From positions 2,792,501-2,856,500 of the forward strand of contig NC_013173.1 of assembly GCF_000023225.1 (NCBI RefSeq): a DNA stretch of 64,000 nucleotides. The letters are read 5' to 3'. Source of the stretch: Desulfomicrobium baculatum DSM 4028. Its GTDB lineage: Bacteria > Desulfobacterota > Desulfovibrionia > Desulfovibrionales > Desulfomicrobiaceae. Within the stretch, counting starts at the first letter, position 1. Every line of letters begins with the position of its first letter. This document shows, piece after piece, positions 25,278 to 35,607 of this stretch. Below the pieces are notes generated by a model. The model saw nothing but the letters and a program-made list of their open reading frames with translations. It made no database searches and was not told the origin of the DNA. A program made the translations under genes and the position numbers.

Positions 25278-26010
25278 GTTCTGCGAAACGATCGGTTTGC
25301 GGAAGCAGGGCGAAGAGGCGGTCCAGATAGCCGCGCCCGGCAAAAATGCGCCGGCTTGCGCCATGCACCAGCTTCGGGCCCCATGAGGCGAGCAGCAACT
25401 TGAAATCATTTATATAGCGAAGATCGCCATACGCCGGGCTCTCGCCGCCGGCCACGACGTCGGCAATGTCCTCGGTCCACGCCTGCGGCTCGTCCATGAG
25501 CCCCAGGGTGACCACGGAGTCGCGCGGTCCTGGCGCACTGAGCTTGGACAGGACCACGGGCACGATATCGAGCTTGTCCGCATCGCGCACGACGATGCAC
25601 AGCGATCTGCTCAGCGGCTCAAGGTCAGCGGGAATTTCACGTTTGTTGTGCAAGCGCACCGCCATGATGATACACTCGCGCACCTGCGGCTCGAAGGCCG
25701 CCAGGAAATCCCCGCCGCGCAGAAAATCCGCCCCTTCCTCACCGTGATCGACGGACTCGTCGTCGCGGTAGGTGCCGAACCTCTCAAACTGCGAAAACCT
25801 GCCGATATCATGCACAAGCGCCGCAGCCAGATACGGCGCGGCCGGGGCAATGCTTTCCCTGGCCACGATCTTCGCGGCCAGGGCATGCACGCGCAGGGAA
25901 TGGTCGCGCTTGAGGACGATATGCTCCCGCCGGTCCCCCAGACGCTGGGCATACTCGCCGGCCATCTCGACAAAACGGGCGCGCATCCCCCGCAACACGG
26001 GCTGATCCAT
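25243..26010 (-). CDS. HD-domain phosphohydrolase
   Basis: A 255-residue HD-superfamily protein with the metal-binding pattern H..HD..D: DHSLRVHALAAKIV, then AAALVHDIGRFSQFERFGTY, then VRDADKLDIVPVVL. This predicts a metal-dependent phosphohydrolase, with substrate not evident. It overlaps the small upstream gene by one base (TAATG) and its 3' end overlaps the convergent BPL_N gene by 35 bases. It is the last gene of the trkA-trkH-small protein-HD run. Confidence 0.87.
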   Translation of the reverse strand: MDQPVLRGMRARFVEMAGEYAQRLGDRREHIVLKRDHSLRVHALAAKIVARESIAPAAPYLAAALVHDIGRFSQFERFGTYRDDESVDHGEEGADFLRGGDFLAAFEPQVRECIIMAVRLHNKREIPADLEPLSRSLCIVVRDADKLDIVPVVLSKLSAPGPRDSVVTLGLMDEPQAWTEDIADVVAGGESPAYGDLRYINDFKLLLASWGPKLVHGASRRIFAGRGYLDRLFALLPQTDRFAELKVRLAIGLER

Positions 26011-26201
26011 TAAAGTCCCTGATAAAACTTGTACAGATCTTCATCGATAAGCAGTCTGAAGCCTTTCTCCGTCTCTTCGAAACGGATCACCTTGGCCGGA
26101 TCCAGGGCCACATCAAGCGCGTATTCCGCCAGACGGTTCGCCTCTTTCTGCGCTACGTCATCAAGCTCGGCAAATTTTCCCATCTCTATCCATTCGGTCA
26201 T
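26010..26201 (-). CDS. Small acidic protein, unknown function
   Basis: A 63-residue soluble acidic protein, MTEWIEMGKFAELDDVAQKE onward. It contains a helix (about 10-30) and a strand-turn-strand (about 38-55, VIRFEETEKGFRLLIDE). Not recognised. It starts 19 bases after trkH and overlaps the HD gene by one base, so it is translated within the trk operon. It could be a regulatory partner of either neighbour. Confidence 0.75.
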   Translation of the reverse strand: MTEWIEMGKFAELDDVAQKEANRLAEYALDVALDPAKVIRFEETEKGFRLLIDEDLYKFYQGL

Positions 26202-26220
26202 GATTTTCTCCTAAGGCTTT

Positions 26221-27666
26221 CTATTTTCGCCAGAATTCAGGCACGAACAACACCAAAACCGTATAAATCTCAAGGCGTCCAAGCAGCATGCAAAAACTCA
26301 GCACCCATTTGCCCAAGGTCGGGATCGCCGCATAATTGTCCACCGGTCCGACCTCGCCAAGTCCGGGACCGATATTGCCGATGCAGGCCACCACCGCCGC
26401 GAACGCCGTCAGCACATCCACTCCCATGGCCGTCAGCGCCAGCCCAGAGAGAACAAAAAGAACGATGAAGAGAATAAAAAAGCCCCAGATGCTTGTCAGC
26501 ACCTCTTCCTTGACCAGCTTGGGACCGAATTTGAGCGGCAGCACGGCGCGCGGGTGCACAAGCCGGAACAATTCGCGGTAGGCGTGCTTGAAAAGCAGCA
26601 TGATCCGCATGCACTTGATTCCGCCGGCCGTGGACCCGGCGCAGCCGCCGATGAACATGCACAGCAGCAACACCCCCTGCGGCAGGGGCAGCCAGAGCTC
26701 ATAGTCCGCGGTGGCGTAGCCCGTGGTGGTGAGGATGGAGGCCACCTGAAACGATCCGAAGCGCAGGGCGTCGGGCCAGGAGGAATAGCTTGAACTCTGG
26801 ATGGAAAAAGTCACGACGGCGGTCAGCAGGAGGGTCAGAATCGCAAAAAAACGGAATTCCGGATCTCGCCAGACGGCCAGGGGCCTGCCGCGAAAAAGCT
26901 GGAAATGCAGGGCGAAGTTGACTCCGGCCACCAGCATGAAAAACGTGATAACGCCGTCGATATATGCGGAATCGTAGGCCGCGATGGAGGCGTTGCGCGT
27001 CGAGAAACCGCCCGTGGCCATGGTCCCGAAGGCATGGCAGATGCTCTCGAAGAGGTCCATGCCGCCAAACATGAGCAGCAGCACCTGGGCCACCGTGAAA
27101 AGCACGTAAACCTTCCACAGGCTCATGGCCGTGTCCTTGATGCGGGGCTGCAGCTTGTCGGCCACCGGGCCAGGCACCTCGGCCTTGTAGAGCTGCATGC
27201 CGCCCACGCCCAGAAAGGGCAGGATGGCGATGGTCAGGACGATGATGCCCATGCCGCCCAGCCAGTGCGTCAGGCTGCGCCAGAAGAGGAGCCCCTTGGG
27301 CAGGGCCTCGATATTGGTCAGGATGGACGCGCCCGTGGTGGTGAATCCGGACACGGACTCGAAAAATGCGTCCGTAAAGGTGGGAAATCCGCCCAGGGCA
27401 AAAGGCAGGGCTCCAAAAAAAGCGCACGCGGCCCATCCCAGGGAGACGATGACCATTCCCTCCCGGTGGTTGATGACCATCGGTTTGGGGCGCTGAAAGG
27501 AAAACATGAGAAACACGCCGGCCAGCACCGTCACGCACAGGGACAAAAAAAGCGGCGCGACAGACGTGTCGCCATAGTACCAGCCGCAGACCAGGGGCAA
27601 AAACATGCACAAGCCCACGCACAGCAGAATGAGGCCGGTCACGTGCAAGGCTATGGTCCAGCGCAT
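26221..27666 (-). CDS. trkH: K+ uptake membrane subunit TrkH
   Basis: Membrane channel subunit of the Trk K+ uptake system, 481 residues, with the four M1-P-M2 repeats of the family. Selectivity-filter segments are visible as SGFTTTGASILTNIE, FGTMATGGFSTRNA, ASILTTTGYATADYE and ACIGNIGPGLGEV. The glycines of each filter are kept. It overlaps trkA by one base (TGATG), so the two subunits are coupled. Confidence 0.96.
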   Translation of the reverse strand: MRWTIALHVTGLILLCVGLCMFLPLVCGWYYGDTSVAPLFLSLCVTVLAGVFLMFSFQRPKPMVINHREGMVIVSLGWAACAFFGALPFALGGFPTFTDAFFESVSGFTTTGASILTNIEALPKGLLFWRSLTHWLGGMGIIVLTIAILPFLGVGGMQLYKAEVPGPVADKLQPRIKDTAMSLWKVYVLFTVAQVLLLMFGGMDLFESICHAFGTMATGGFSTRNASIAAYDSAYIDGVITFFMLVAGVNFALHFQLFRGRPLAVWRDPEFRFFAILTLLLTAVVTFSIQSSSYSSWPDALRFGSFQVASILTTTGYATADYELWLPLPQGVLLLCMFIGGCAGSTAGGIKCMRIMLLFKHAYRELFRLVHPRAVLPLKFGPKLVKEEVLTSIWGFFILFIVLFVLSGLALTAMGVDVLTAFAAVVACIGNIGPGLGEVGPVDNYAAIPTLGKWVLSFCMLLGRLEIYTVLVLFVPEFWRK

Positions 27667-29024
27667 CAGCCCTGCTCCTGTCCCTGGGACAGCATCCGCT
27701 CCACTCCGGGAATGGACTCGGTCAGGCTGAGGATGAAGAGCCGGTCGCCTCGCTGGATCACGTCAAGACCCGTGGGGATGAGCACCGTGTCGGCGCGCAT
27801 GATGCACAGGACAAGCACGCCCTTGGGAAAAGCGAGGTCTTTCAAGGCCTTGCCCACAAGATTGGACTCGGGACCGACCAGCGCCTCCAGGGCCTCGGCC
27901 CCGTCCTTGATGGCCACGGCCGAGAGCACACCGCCCCTTCGCACATGCTTGAATATGCTGTTCACCGCCGAAAGCCGGGGGCTGACAATGTGTTCAAGAC
28001 CGATGGCCCGCACCAGCGGCATATACTCGATTTTGTTCAGGCGGGTGATGGCCATGGGCGTGCCCAGCTTCTTGGCGAGCAGGGAGGCGAGAATATTGCT
28101 CTCCTCGTTGCCTGTCATGGTCACAACCACATCCATGGCGCCAATATTCTCTTCGAGCAGCGCCTCCTGATCCGTACCGTCCCCGACCAGAACCACGGTC
28201 CGGTCCAACTCTCCGGCCAGCACCGCGCAACGCTCGGGGTCCTTGTCCATGAGCTTGACGTGAACGGGCTTTTTTTCCAGGGCGCGGGCCAGACGCAGAC
28301 CGATATTGCCGCCTCCGATGATCAGCACGCTGCTTTTCTTGCCGGACCGGTTGCCCAGAAAGGAAAACACCGACTGCAGCTGCCTGTCCTCACAGACAAA
28401 ATAGACCAGATCCCCGTCCAGGATCACGTCGGAACCCGTGGGCACGATGACATTGTCGTCGCGAACGATGGCCGCGACGATCAGATCCATGTCTCCGGCC
28501 TTGCGTCGCAAATCCATGAGGCTTGTCCCGGCCATCGGATTTCCCGGAGTAATCCAGGTCCCGACTATCTTGATCCGGCCGTCCGCAAGATCGCAGATGT
28601 CAACGGCCCCGGGGGCGCGCAGCATATGCTCGATGGTCCGCACCACCTCGACCTCCGGATTGATGATAATCCCGATGCCGATGCCTTTGGCCAGTTGCTG
28701 ACCATAGGCCGTGTACTCGTCGTTGCGGATTCGGGCCAGTTTGGTCAGCCCCGGCGCAAGCATGTTGGCGAAAGTACAGGCCATGAGATTGATCTCGTCG
28801 CTGTCGGTCACGGCCAGCAGCATGTCGGCCTTGGTGATGCCCGCCTCGCCCAGCACCTTCGGGCTGCAGCCCGAGCCTTCCAGCACCTGCACGTCCATGT
28901 GTTCGAGAATGCGTTGCAGCACCGCGGGATTGCGGTCGATGACCACGACATCCTTGTTTTCGGATGCCAATCGCTTGGCGATATGAAATCCGACCTCTCC
29001 CGCTCCGACAATAATGGCTTTCAA
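27666..29024 (-). CDS. trkA: K+ uptake regulatory subunit TrkA
   Basis: Peripheral NAD-binding RCK subunit that gates TrkH, 452 residues with two RCK units. The first begins KAIIVGAGEVGFHIAKRLAS and the second VLIIGGGNIGLRLARALE, each a GxGxxG dinucleotide site followed by an acidic residue, and each is followed by a TrkA-C domain. The start is a TTG at 29024 with GGAG eight bases upstream. It follows the nuclease gene by 24 bases. Confidence 0.95.
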   Translation of the reverse strand: MKAIIVGAGEVGFHIAKRLASENKDVVVIDRNPAVLQRILEHMDVQVLEGSGCSPKVLGEAGITKADMLLAVTDSDEINLMACTFANMLAPGLTKLARIRNDEYTAYGQQLAKGIGIGIIINPEVEVVRTIEHMLRAPGAVDICDLADGRIKIVGTWITPGNPMAGTSLMDLRRKAGDMDLIVAAIVRDDNVIVPTGSDVILDGDLVYFVCEDRQLQSVFSFLGNRSGKKSSVLIIGGGNIGLRLARALEKKPVHVKLMDKDPERCAVLAGELDRTVVLVGDGTDQEALLEENIGAMDVVVTMTGNEESNILASLLAKKLGTPMAITRLNKIEYMPLVRAIGLEHIVSPRLSAVNSIFKHVRRGGVLSAVAIKDGAEALEALVGPESNLVGKALKDLAFPKGVLVLCIMRADTVLIPTGLDVIQRGDRLFILSLTESIPGVERMLSQGQEQG

Positions 29025-29048
29025 GCAAATCGCTCCGGTTTTAGTGAG

Positions 29049-29771
29049 CTAGCGGCCCGTTTCCGCAGGCCATGGGGAACACTCCCGCGCCGGTGCATAA
29101 CCGGCCGCGAAGGCTTCCTGCAAGGAAGAAAAATTTACCCGGTTGGCGGCACCGACCTTGCGCCCCTGCACGCAGGACAAGGTGTGGAAACGTTTGGTGC
29201 TTTTGGTGCCCATATACCCCGTCTTCGCCCCGCGAGAGCGCAGCAGGGCCGGCCAAAAACCCTGTCCCTGGTCCATGGCCGTGGTCTGGGCCGCACGCAA
29301 TCGACGCGTCAAGTCCCTGTCCTTGTCGGACGCGTGAGGATAAACGAAAGCCGCCCCTCCTTCAATCATCAGCAGGTTGACCATTCGTCCGTCCGCGAGC
29401 CGCGCGACTCCGACCAACCGTCCGTAGCGGTCCGTGCCGAGTTCCTCTGTGTCGAGCACGAGAATCCGGCCAGAAACCAGGGCGGAAAGCCTGCTTCGGG
29501 ACTCCCCGCTGTAATACTGCCCGGATTTGTCCCGGCGCGAAACCTCGGGTGCGTCGATACCGCGCAGCCGCAGACGCTGCCCACCGTCAAGAATCAGGGT
29601 ATCGCCGTCCAGAACTTTCCCGACCCCGACGCGCCACGTCTCGGCCAGGGCTCCCTGCGCAAAAGCAAGCAGCAGCACGGCGCCAAGAATTACCCGAACC
29701 GGCACCCCAAAAAAGAAGGCAACCCCGGGGGTTGCCTTAGGATTTGCAGTCTTGCCCGGCCTAGGACTCAT
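29049..29771 (-). CDS. Secreted thermonuclease (SNase-like) protein
   Basis: SNase-fold nuclease with an N-terminal signal peptide ([19 protein letters not shown]). The core has [28 protein letters not shown], and the Arg/Glu catalytic pattern at [14 protein letters not shown]. The C-terminus carries a small Cys/His-containing segment ([17 protein letters not shown]) like the Ada-type metal-binding tail seen on related nucleases. The start is uncertain: the ATG at 29771 overlaps the rpoD end by 11 bases and has no ribosome site, while a GTG at 29705 places the signal peptide directly at the N-terminus. The rpoD terminator lies between these two starts. It acts outside the cytoplasm. Confidence 0.85.
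   Translation of the reverse strand: MSPRPGKTANPKATPGVAFFFGVPVRVILGAVLLLAFAQGALAETWRVGVGKVLDGDTLILDGGQRLRLRGIDAPEVSRRDKSGQYYSGESRSRLSALVSGRILVLDTEELGTDRYGRLVGVARLADGRMVNLLMIEGGAAFVYPHASDKDRDLTRRLRAAQTTAMDQGQGFWPALLRSRGAKTGYMGTKSTKRFHTLSCVQGRKVGAANRVNFSSLQEAFAAGYAPARECSPWPAETGR
29716..29738 (-). terminator. rpoD terminator
   Basis: Arms 29716-29726 and 29728-29738 form an almost perfect hairpin, followed on the minus strand by CTTTTTT. It lies 22 bases after the rpoD stop and inside or just before the nuclease start, so downstream genes need read-through. Confidence 0.75.
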
Positions 29772-31527
29772 AGTAGGAACGCAGCTGCTGACTGCGCACG
29801 GGGTGGCGCAGCTTGCGCAGGGCCTTGGCCTCGATCTGGCGGATACGCTCGCGGGTGACGTTGAAGAGCTTGCCCACTTCCTCAAGGGTGTGGTCGCTCT
29901 TCTCGCCGATGCCGAAGCGCTTGCGCAGGACTTGTTCCTCGCGCGGGGTGAGGTCGGAGAGCACCTGGGCGATCTGCTCGGCCAACTTGGTGTTGACCAC
30001 TTCGTCGGCAGGAGCCACGGCCTTCTTGTCCTCGATGAAATCGCCCAGGCTCGAATCTTCTTCGTCACCGATGGGGGTTTCCAGGGAAATGGGCTCCTTG
30101 GCGATCTTGAGCACCTTTTTGACCTTCTCCAGCGGATAGTCCATGCGCTCGGCGATCTCCTCCGGGGAGGGGTCGCGGCCCAGCTCCTGGACCAGGTAGC
30201 GGGAGGTGCGCACCAGCTTGTTGATGGTCTCGATCATGTGCACCGGAATACGGATGGTGCGGGCCTGATCGGCGATGGCGCGGGTGATGGCCTGACGGAT
30301 CCACCATGTGGCGTAGGTCGAGAACTTGTAGCCGCGCTGATATTCGAATTTGTCCACAGCCTTCATGAGGCCGATGTTGCCTTCCTGGATGAGGTCCAGG
30401 AACTGCAGGCCGCGGTTGGTGTATTTCTTGGCGATGGACACGACCAGGCGCAGATTGGCGCGAATGAGTTCCTGCTTGGCGTCAAGGGCGTCGGTGTTGC
30501 CCTTGCGGATGCGCCACAGGATCTCTTCGAGCTGATCCACGTCATGCATGGCGTTTTCCTGCAGCTTGCCGAGGATCTCGATCTTGCCGTTGACCATTTC
30601 CTTGAAGGAAAAAAGCTCTTCCATGGTCATGCCGAGCTGATCGGCGGCGGCCACGGGATTGATGGTGCGCTCTTCGAGCTGCTTGAAAATGCCGAAGATC
30701 TCATCCTGGGATTTGCCCAGAGACAGGATATAGGCCGAAAGGTCGCGGCGGCAATTGTGCATCTGGCGCACGTAATCGCCGACGGTCTCGATGATGCGGT
30801 CGATGAGCGTCTTTTCAAGCTTGATGTCGCGCAGGCACTGCACAACGCCTTCCTTGTAGTCCATGATCTTCTTCTGCACGCCGAAAACGCGCTTATCGAG
30901 AGTCGCGCACTCGTCGAGACGGGTGTAGAGGGGCTTCTTCTTGCGGTAGATGTTCTTCACATCCTCCAGCAGCTTGATGACCCGCTCGCGCTGGTTCATC
31001 TCCTCTTCGGACGGATCGTCCTCCTCGATGGTCTTGACCACGTCTTTGAGCTTCATGCGGCCCTTTTTGAGGTCCTCGCCGACACGCACAAGTTCCTCGA
31101 CGGCCACGGGCACTTCGACCAGGGCGTACATGACCTCAAGCTCGCCGGCTTCGATCTTCTTGGCGATGTAGACTTCGCCGTCGCGGTCCAAAAGGCCCAC
31201 GGCGCCCATCTCACGCAGATACATGCGCACGGGGTCGTTGCTGCGCGAGGAATAATCCGCGCCGTCCTCGTCTTCGGCCAGTTCGAGCTTTTCCTCTTCC
31301 TTGGGCTCCTCGCCATCGTCCTCGGCGATCTCGATCCCGCGAGAGAGCTTCTCGTCGACGATATCAATGTCCAGCTGATCGAAAATGACAATGATTTCTT
31401 CTATCTGTTCCGGAGTGTTTACTTCGGAAGGCAGGGCCTTGTTGAGTTCATCGAAGGTCAGAAAACCCTTTTTCTTCCCTTCGGCAATCAGCGCCTGAAT
31501 TTGCTGAACATCCTTGATATTGCTCAT
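29761..31527 (-). CDS. rpoD: RNA polymerase primary sigma factor RpoD (sigma70)
   Basis: Housekeeping sigma factor of 588 residues with sigma1.1 (about 1-80), region 1.2 ([18 protein letters not shown]), a non-conserved insert, region 2 ([20 protein letters not shown] and [19 protein letters not shown]), region 3 ([17 protein letters not shown]) and region 4 ([20 protein letters not shown]). Every promoter-contact motif is kept. GGGGGGAA precedes the ATG. It is 55 bases after dnaG in the macromolecular-synthesis operon. Confidence 0.97.
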   Translation of the reverse strand: MSNIKDVQQIQALIAEGKKKGFLTFDELNKALPSEVNTPEQIEEIIVIFDQLDIDIVDEKLSRGIEIAEDDGEEPKEEEKLELAEDEDGADYSSRSNDPVRMYLREMGAVGLLDRDGEVYIAKKIEAGELEVMYALVEVPVAVEELVRVGEDLKKGRMKLKDVVKTIEEDDPSEEEMNQRERVIKLLEDVKNIYRKKKPLYTRLDECATLDKRVFGVQKKIMDYKEGVVQCLRDIKLEKTLIDRIIETVGDYVRQMHNCRRDLSAYILSLGKSQDEIFGIFKQLEERTINPVAAADQLGMTMEELFSFKEMVNGKIEILGKLQENAMHDVDQLEEILWRIRKGNTDALDAKQELIRANLRLVVSIAKKYTNRGLQFLDLIQEGNIGLMKAVDKFEYQRGYKFSTYATWWIRQAITRAIADQARTIRIPVHMIETINKLVRTSRYLVQELGRDPSPEEIAERMDYPLEKVKKVLKIAKEPISLETPIGDEEDSSLGDFIEDKKAVAPADEVVNTKLAEQIAQVLSDLTPREEQVLRKRFGIGEKSDHTLEEVGKLFNVTRERIRQIEAKALRKLRHPVRSQQLRSYYES

Positions 31528-31582
31528 CCGTTCCCCCCAAAGTTGATAAAAACTTTTCGTCCGCCGACGTGAAAATCCGCTT

Positions 31583-33286
31583 TCAGCACTGCGTCTTGGC
31601 CTGGATCAAGGCCAAAAGACGAAGCTCTTCCTGGAAATCCCCGCTCTGCCGGGCCTTGCGCAAACCTGAGTTGAGACTCTCAAGATCGCGGCGCTGGCCG
31701 GTCTGACGCAAAAAATCCTGAACCTCGTCCCATTCGCTCCGGCCATCATCAACCGTGACGTCGGTGCGCATCTGGCACTGAACATAAAACTGCTTCTCGC
31801 CCTGATCCATGCGGCTCAGGACTTCATGCGGGCTGACCCCGAAAATCTTGCTCCAAAAAATTCTGCCCCGTTCCGTGGCCAGAGCCTCGCCAAGCCCGAG
31901 CTCATGCAGCTGCCCGTGGTATTCGGGGAAGCGCACGGCAAAGGCCAACAGGTTCTTGTCGAGCTGGGAAGGCTTGCACTGCTCCAGACGCGCCGGAGCA
32001 GACGCGGTCGCGTCAGCACCTTTCTCACCCAGCGTTCGACGCAATTCGGTTTCCGAAAGTCCGAGTCCTGCGGCCAATTTGGGCAGGTAATAGGACTTCC
32101 AGTCCAGCTTCTTAAGCCGCGACATGAAACCCGTGGCCCAGTTCAGCACGTCCTTGGGGGACTGATTGGCGGACAGCTGCCGCAGACAGTAATCAAGTCC
32201 GTCCACGGCCTGAGCGGAAAGCTCAAGCAGGCTCTCCCGGCCGTTCTTCTGCAGCACGGAGTCCACGTCTTCGCCCTCGGGCATAAGCAGCACCCTGCAT
32301 TTGAGGCCCTGGGTCAAAATCATCTCGGCGCTGCGCAGGGCTGCCTTGCGCCCCGCATTGTCCCCGTCGAAAACCAGATCAACCTGCCCGACCAGTCCCG
32401 AGAGGCGGTGCACCTGCTCGGGAGTGAGCGCGGTGCCCAGCACCCCGCAGCTGTTCTCGAAGCCGAACTGGTGCAGGCTTAAGACGTCCACGTAGCCTTC
32501 GGTCAGGAGCACGCTCTTGGAGTGGGACATGGCCCGCCGGGCCTGGTACAGGCCGTAGAGATGCTCGCCCTTGGTGTAGATGGGCGTCTCGCTCGAATTC
32601 AGGTACTTCGGGCCGTCCCCGTCCACCAGGCTGCGGCCGCCAAAGGCCACGGTCTGGGCCGACAGGTTCATGATCGGAAAAATGAGCCGCTCACGAAAGC
32701 GGTCGTAATAGCTGCCCTTGGCCGACTTGCTGACCAGCCCGGCCTTTTCGGCGACGGCCTCGGGAAACCCGCGCCCCCGCAAATGATCGCGCAGCTCGTT
32801 CCAGCCCGCCGGGGCCCAGCCCAGGCAGAAGCGCTCCACGATCTCGGAGGCCAATCCACGCCGCGCGATGTAATCCCGCGCAGCCTGACCAGGGGCGCGG
32901 CCAAGCACCTCCCGGTAAAAAACAGCAGCCAGGGCATGCATGTCCAGGCACTGGGAGCGGGAAATCTCGCCCGGCGCCATATACTCGGGCCGCCGGCGGA
33001 CCTCCAGGCCCGCCTCCCGCGCCAGCGCTTCCACGGCCTCGACGAATTCCAGGCCATTGATGGCGCGGTAGAATTCGATGATGTCGCCTGAAGCCTGACA
33101 TCCGAAACAATAATAAAAGCCCCCTTCCGGATTGACCGAAAAGGACGGCTTGGTTTCCTGGTGGAACGGACACGGAGCGACCAGTCTGTTGCCGGCCGGC
33201 CTGAGCTCGACATGTCTTCCGATCACGTCCTCAATGCGCAGGCGGGCCTTGATCTGGGCGATCAGTCCTTGATCGAACGTGCTCAT
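31583..33286 (-). CDS. dnaG: DNA primase DnaG
   Basis: Makes RNA primers for replication. The 567-residue protein has an N-terminal CHC2 zinc finger (about 39-70, [11 protein letters not shown] then [11 protein letters not shown]), the primase catalytic core and Toprim region ([17 protein letters not shown] and [15 protein letters not shown]), and a C-terminal helicase-binding region (about 430-567) that is poorly conserved. GGAG lies 4 bases before the ATG. It is 19 bases after mutS2 and 55 bases before rpoD. Confidence 0.96.
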   Translation of the reverse strand: MSTFDQGLIAQIKARLRIEDVIGRHVELRPAGNRLVAPCPFHQETKPSFSVNPEGGFYYCFGCQASGDIIEFYRAINGLEFVEAVEALAREAGLEVRRRPEYMAPGEISRSQCLDMHALAAVFYREVLGRAPGQAARDYIARRGLASEIVERFCLGWAPAGWNELRDHLRGRGFPEAVAEKAGLVSKSAKGSYYDRFRERLIFPIMNLSAQTVAFGGRSLVDGDGPKYLNSSETPIYTKGEHLYGLYQARRAMSHSKSVLLTEGYVDVLSLHQFGFENSCGVLGTALTPEQVHRLSGLVGQVDLVFDGDNAGRKAALRSAEMILTQGLKCRVLLMPEGEDVDSVLQKNGRESLLELSAQAVDGLDYCLRQLSANQSPKDVLNWATGFMSRLKKLDWKSYYLPKLAAGLGLSETELRRTLGEKGADATASAPARLEQCKPSQLDKNLLAFAVRFPEYHGQLHELGLGEALATERGRIFWSKIFGVSPHEVLSRMDQGEKQFYVQCQMRTDVTVDDGRSEWDEVQDFLRQTGQRRDLESLNSGLRKARQSGDFQEELRLLALIQAKTQC

Positions 33287-33305
33287 CCGGCTCCGATGAA
33301 AAAAA

Positions 33306-35603
33306 TTAATCCGCCAGGGCCACCTTGGTCACGCCGTCACCGCCTTCATCCGCATTTCCCAAACGAAAATCGCCCACGGCCCTGGATCTTTTCAAGTGCT
33401 CATGCACCATCCGGCGCATGGCTCCCGTGCCCATCCCATGTATGATCTCGACCTCGGTCCGTCCGGCGAGCAGCGCCTTGTCCAGAAAACGGGACAGCTC
33501 CGACTCGGCCTCATCGGCCCTCATACCCCGCAGATCAAGACGCAGGGGAGTCACCGGAGCAGGGGCGCTCTTGAGCACAACCTTGCCTCCATCATGTCTT
33601 TCCTTTGCGCTGGCCTGCACGTCAGAGAGCCCTACCCAGAGCGAAACCCCGCCCATGTCGAGGCGCACGCGCTCTTTCTTGCCGTCGATTTCCTGCACCA
33701 GACCTGTTTTGTTCCAGGGCAGATAAAGCAGGACCTGCCCTTGGGCAATGGCCTGGATGGAAAGTTTCTCGATCGTCTCGTCCGTTTCGGGCGATGGAGC
33801 CACGCTGTCGCGCAACTGGGCGATCTCTTTCAAGGCTTCCTTGCGTCCGCGCCGCCCTTCGCGCCACTGACGCATGATCTCCTGAGAGGCCTCGCGCAGT
33901 TCCTTTTGCATGCGGCTTCTCTCTTGATCGAGCTTTTCGAGCTTGCGGGAAAACTTGAGTTCAAGGTCGCGGGTGCGGGCACGGACCTTGTCCAATTCCT
34001 CTTCCTTGGCCGCCGCCAGACGATTGAGGCGCTCGAAAATCTCCTCGGCATCGCCCGCATCAAGGTACAGGTAATCCTGGGCCCGAGCCAAAATGGACTC
34101 CGGGAGTCCCTGCTCCCGGGCCACATCAAGGGCCCGGCTGGCGCCAACCTGATCGTAGCCGAGCTTGAAGAGCGGCTTTCTGGTGTCCGGGGAAAAAATG
34201 ACCGATGCGGCGCGAACCCCGTCTTTCGAGAGTCCATACGCCTTGAGCGCCGGAAAATGCGTCGCCGCGCCGACCCAGGCCTGGCGCTCAAGCAGGCCGT
34301 CGACCACGGCCTGGGCCAGGGCCGCGCCCTGACTGGGATCGGTGCCCACGCCGAATTCATCGAGGATGACCAGGGTGTGCGTGTCGATCCTGGGCCAAAC
34401 CTCGCTGAAATGCCGGATCTGGGCCGTGAACGTGGACAGGCTCTGCTCGATGGACTGCTCATCGCCCATGGAGACGACAAAATTATTCCAGAACGGCAAC
34501 GTGCTGCCTTCGGCCGCGGTGACGGGCAGCCCCGCGTGAGCCATGAGGCCAAGCAGCCCCAGGGTCTTCAGGCACACTGTCTTGCCGCCCGCGTTGCCGC
34601 CGGTGATGATCAGCGCACGCTGCCCCTGCTTGAGCTCAAGATCAACGGGCACGACATGGTCCTGCCCGAAGACCAGCAGCGGATGCCGCGCCTGGGTCAG
34701 AGAGAGCGGCCCATCCGGCGCGATATCGACGACATGGGCATCGCTATGGCGGGCAAAATGGCAAATGGCCAAAAGCCCGTCGAAGCGCACCAGCTCATCG
34801 AAGGTGAGTTCGATGGCGCGCTGTTCAGTGCGGACCAGTTCGCTCAGAAAACGCAGGACCTTCTGCTCTTCGGCGCGCTCCTCCTGCTTGTATTCCTGCA
34901 GGTCGTTGTTGAGCTCGACCAGAAAAAGAGGCTCGAAATAACAGGTCTCCCCGGTCTGGGAATAGTCGTGCACTATGCCTTTGAGGCGTCCCTTGAAATT
35001 GTTCTTGAGAGCCAGGACGTAGCGATCGGAGGAGATGGTCAGAAATTCATCCTGCAGAATGAACTGCAGATCCTTGTTCTGAAAGAAATCCTGAACCTTG
35101 CGGGTGCACATCTGATGCACGCGGCGGATCTCCTGACGCACGGAATAGAGTTCGGGCGAGGCTTCGTCCCGAATCGTTCCGTCAGGGGCAAGGCAACGTG
35201 ACAGGCCGGACCAGGTTTTGGGCGGAAGCGTCAGCCCCGCCACCAACGCGGCCAGGCCGGGATAGCGCTCCGCGTCGGCAGGTCCGAGACGCTCCAGAAG
35301 AGCCGCAGCCACTTTGAGCATCTCAAAGAGCCCGATGAGCCCATCCACGTCAAGAAAGGCCAGGGGACTCTGCAGATAGGCAAACACCCCGGCCACATCG
35401 GGAAAGGCCGCCAGTCGCACATCCTTGAAGGCGCAAAAATGGATGGCCTCCCGGACCAGGGCCGAGCGCTCGGCGATGCGTACGGGATCGGTTTCAGGCA
35501 AAAGCGAAAGGCAGGCATCCCTGCCCGCCTCACTGACCGCGAAGTGCGAAAGATGCTGCAGGACCTTTGGATATTCCAGCAGCTGCAATGTTCTTGAATC
35601 CAT
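33306..35603 (-). CDS. mutS2: Endonuclease MutS2
   Basis: MutS2 family protein, 765 residues, which acts on recombination intermediates or stalled ribosomes, not in mismatch repair. It has the MutS core with Walker A ITGGNAGGKTVCLKT and the ABC-type signature MGDEQSIEQSLSTF, then DEFGVGTDPSQGAALAQAVV. A coiled-coil region (about 525-600) and a C-terminal Smr nuclease domain (about 690-765, LDLRGMRADEAE, HGMGTGAMRRMV) follow. The start at 35603 lies 4 bases after the yqeY stop with no clear ribosome site, suggesting coupling. Confidence 0.95.
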   Translation of the reverse strand: MDSRTLQLLEYPKVLQHLSHFAVSEAGRDACLSLLPETDPVRIAERSALVREAIHFCAFKDVRLAAFPDVAGVFAYLQSPLAFLDVDGLIGLFEMLKVAAALLERLGPADAERYPGLAALVAGLTLPPKTWSGLSRCLAPDGTIRDEASPELYSVRQEIRRVHQMCTRKVQDFFQNKDLQFILQDEFLTISSDRYVLALKNNFKGRLKGIVHDYSQTGETCYFEPLFLVELNNDLQEYKQEERAEEQKVLRFLSELVRTEQRAIELTFDELVRFDGLLAICHFARHSDAHVVDIAPDGPLSLTQARHPLLVFGQDHVVPVDLELKQGQRALIITGGNAGGKTVCLKTLGLLGLMAHAGLPVTAAEGSTLPFWNNFVVSMGDEQSIEQSLSTFTAQIRHFSEVWPRIDTHTLVILDEFGVGTDPSQGAALAQAVVDGLLERQAWVGAATHFPALKAYGLSKDGVRAASVIFSPDTRKPLFKLGYDQVGASRALDVAREQGLPESILARAQDYLYLDAGDAEEIFERLNRLAAAKEEELDKVRARTRDLELKFSRKLEKLDQERSRMQKELREASQEIMRQWREGRRGRKEALKEIAQLRDSVAPSPETDETIEKLSIQAIAQGQVLLYLPWNKTGLVQEIDGKKERVRLDMGGVSLWVGLSDVQASAKERHDGGKVVLKSAPAPVTPLRLDLRGMRADEAESELSRFLDKALLAGRTEVEIIHGMGTGAMRRMVHEHLKRSRAVGDFRLGNADEGGDGVTKVALAD

Positions 35604-35607
35604 AGGA

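Noticed and set aside
29527-31572. 681-residue plus-strand open frame across rpoD
   Set aside because: It is antisense to the well-supported rpoD gene, repeats Leu/Asp/His-rich composition typical of complement frames in high-GC DNA, and has no ribosome site.
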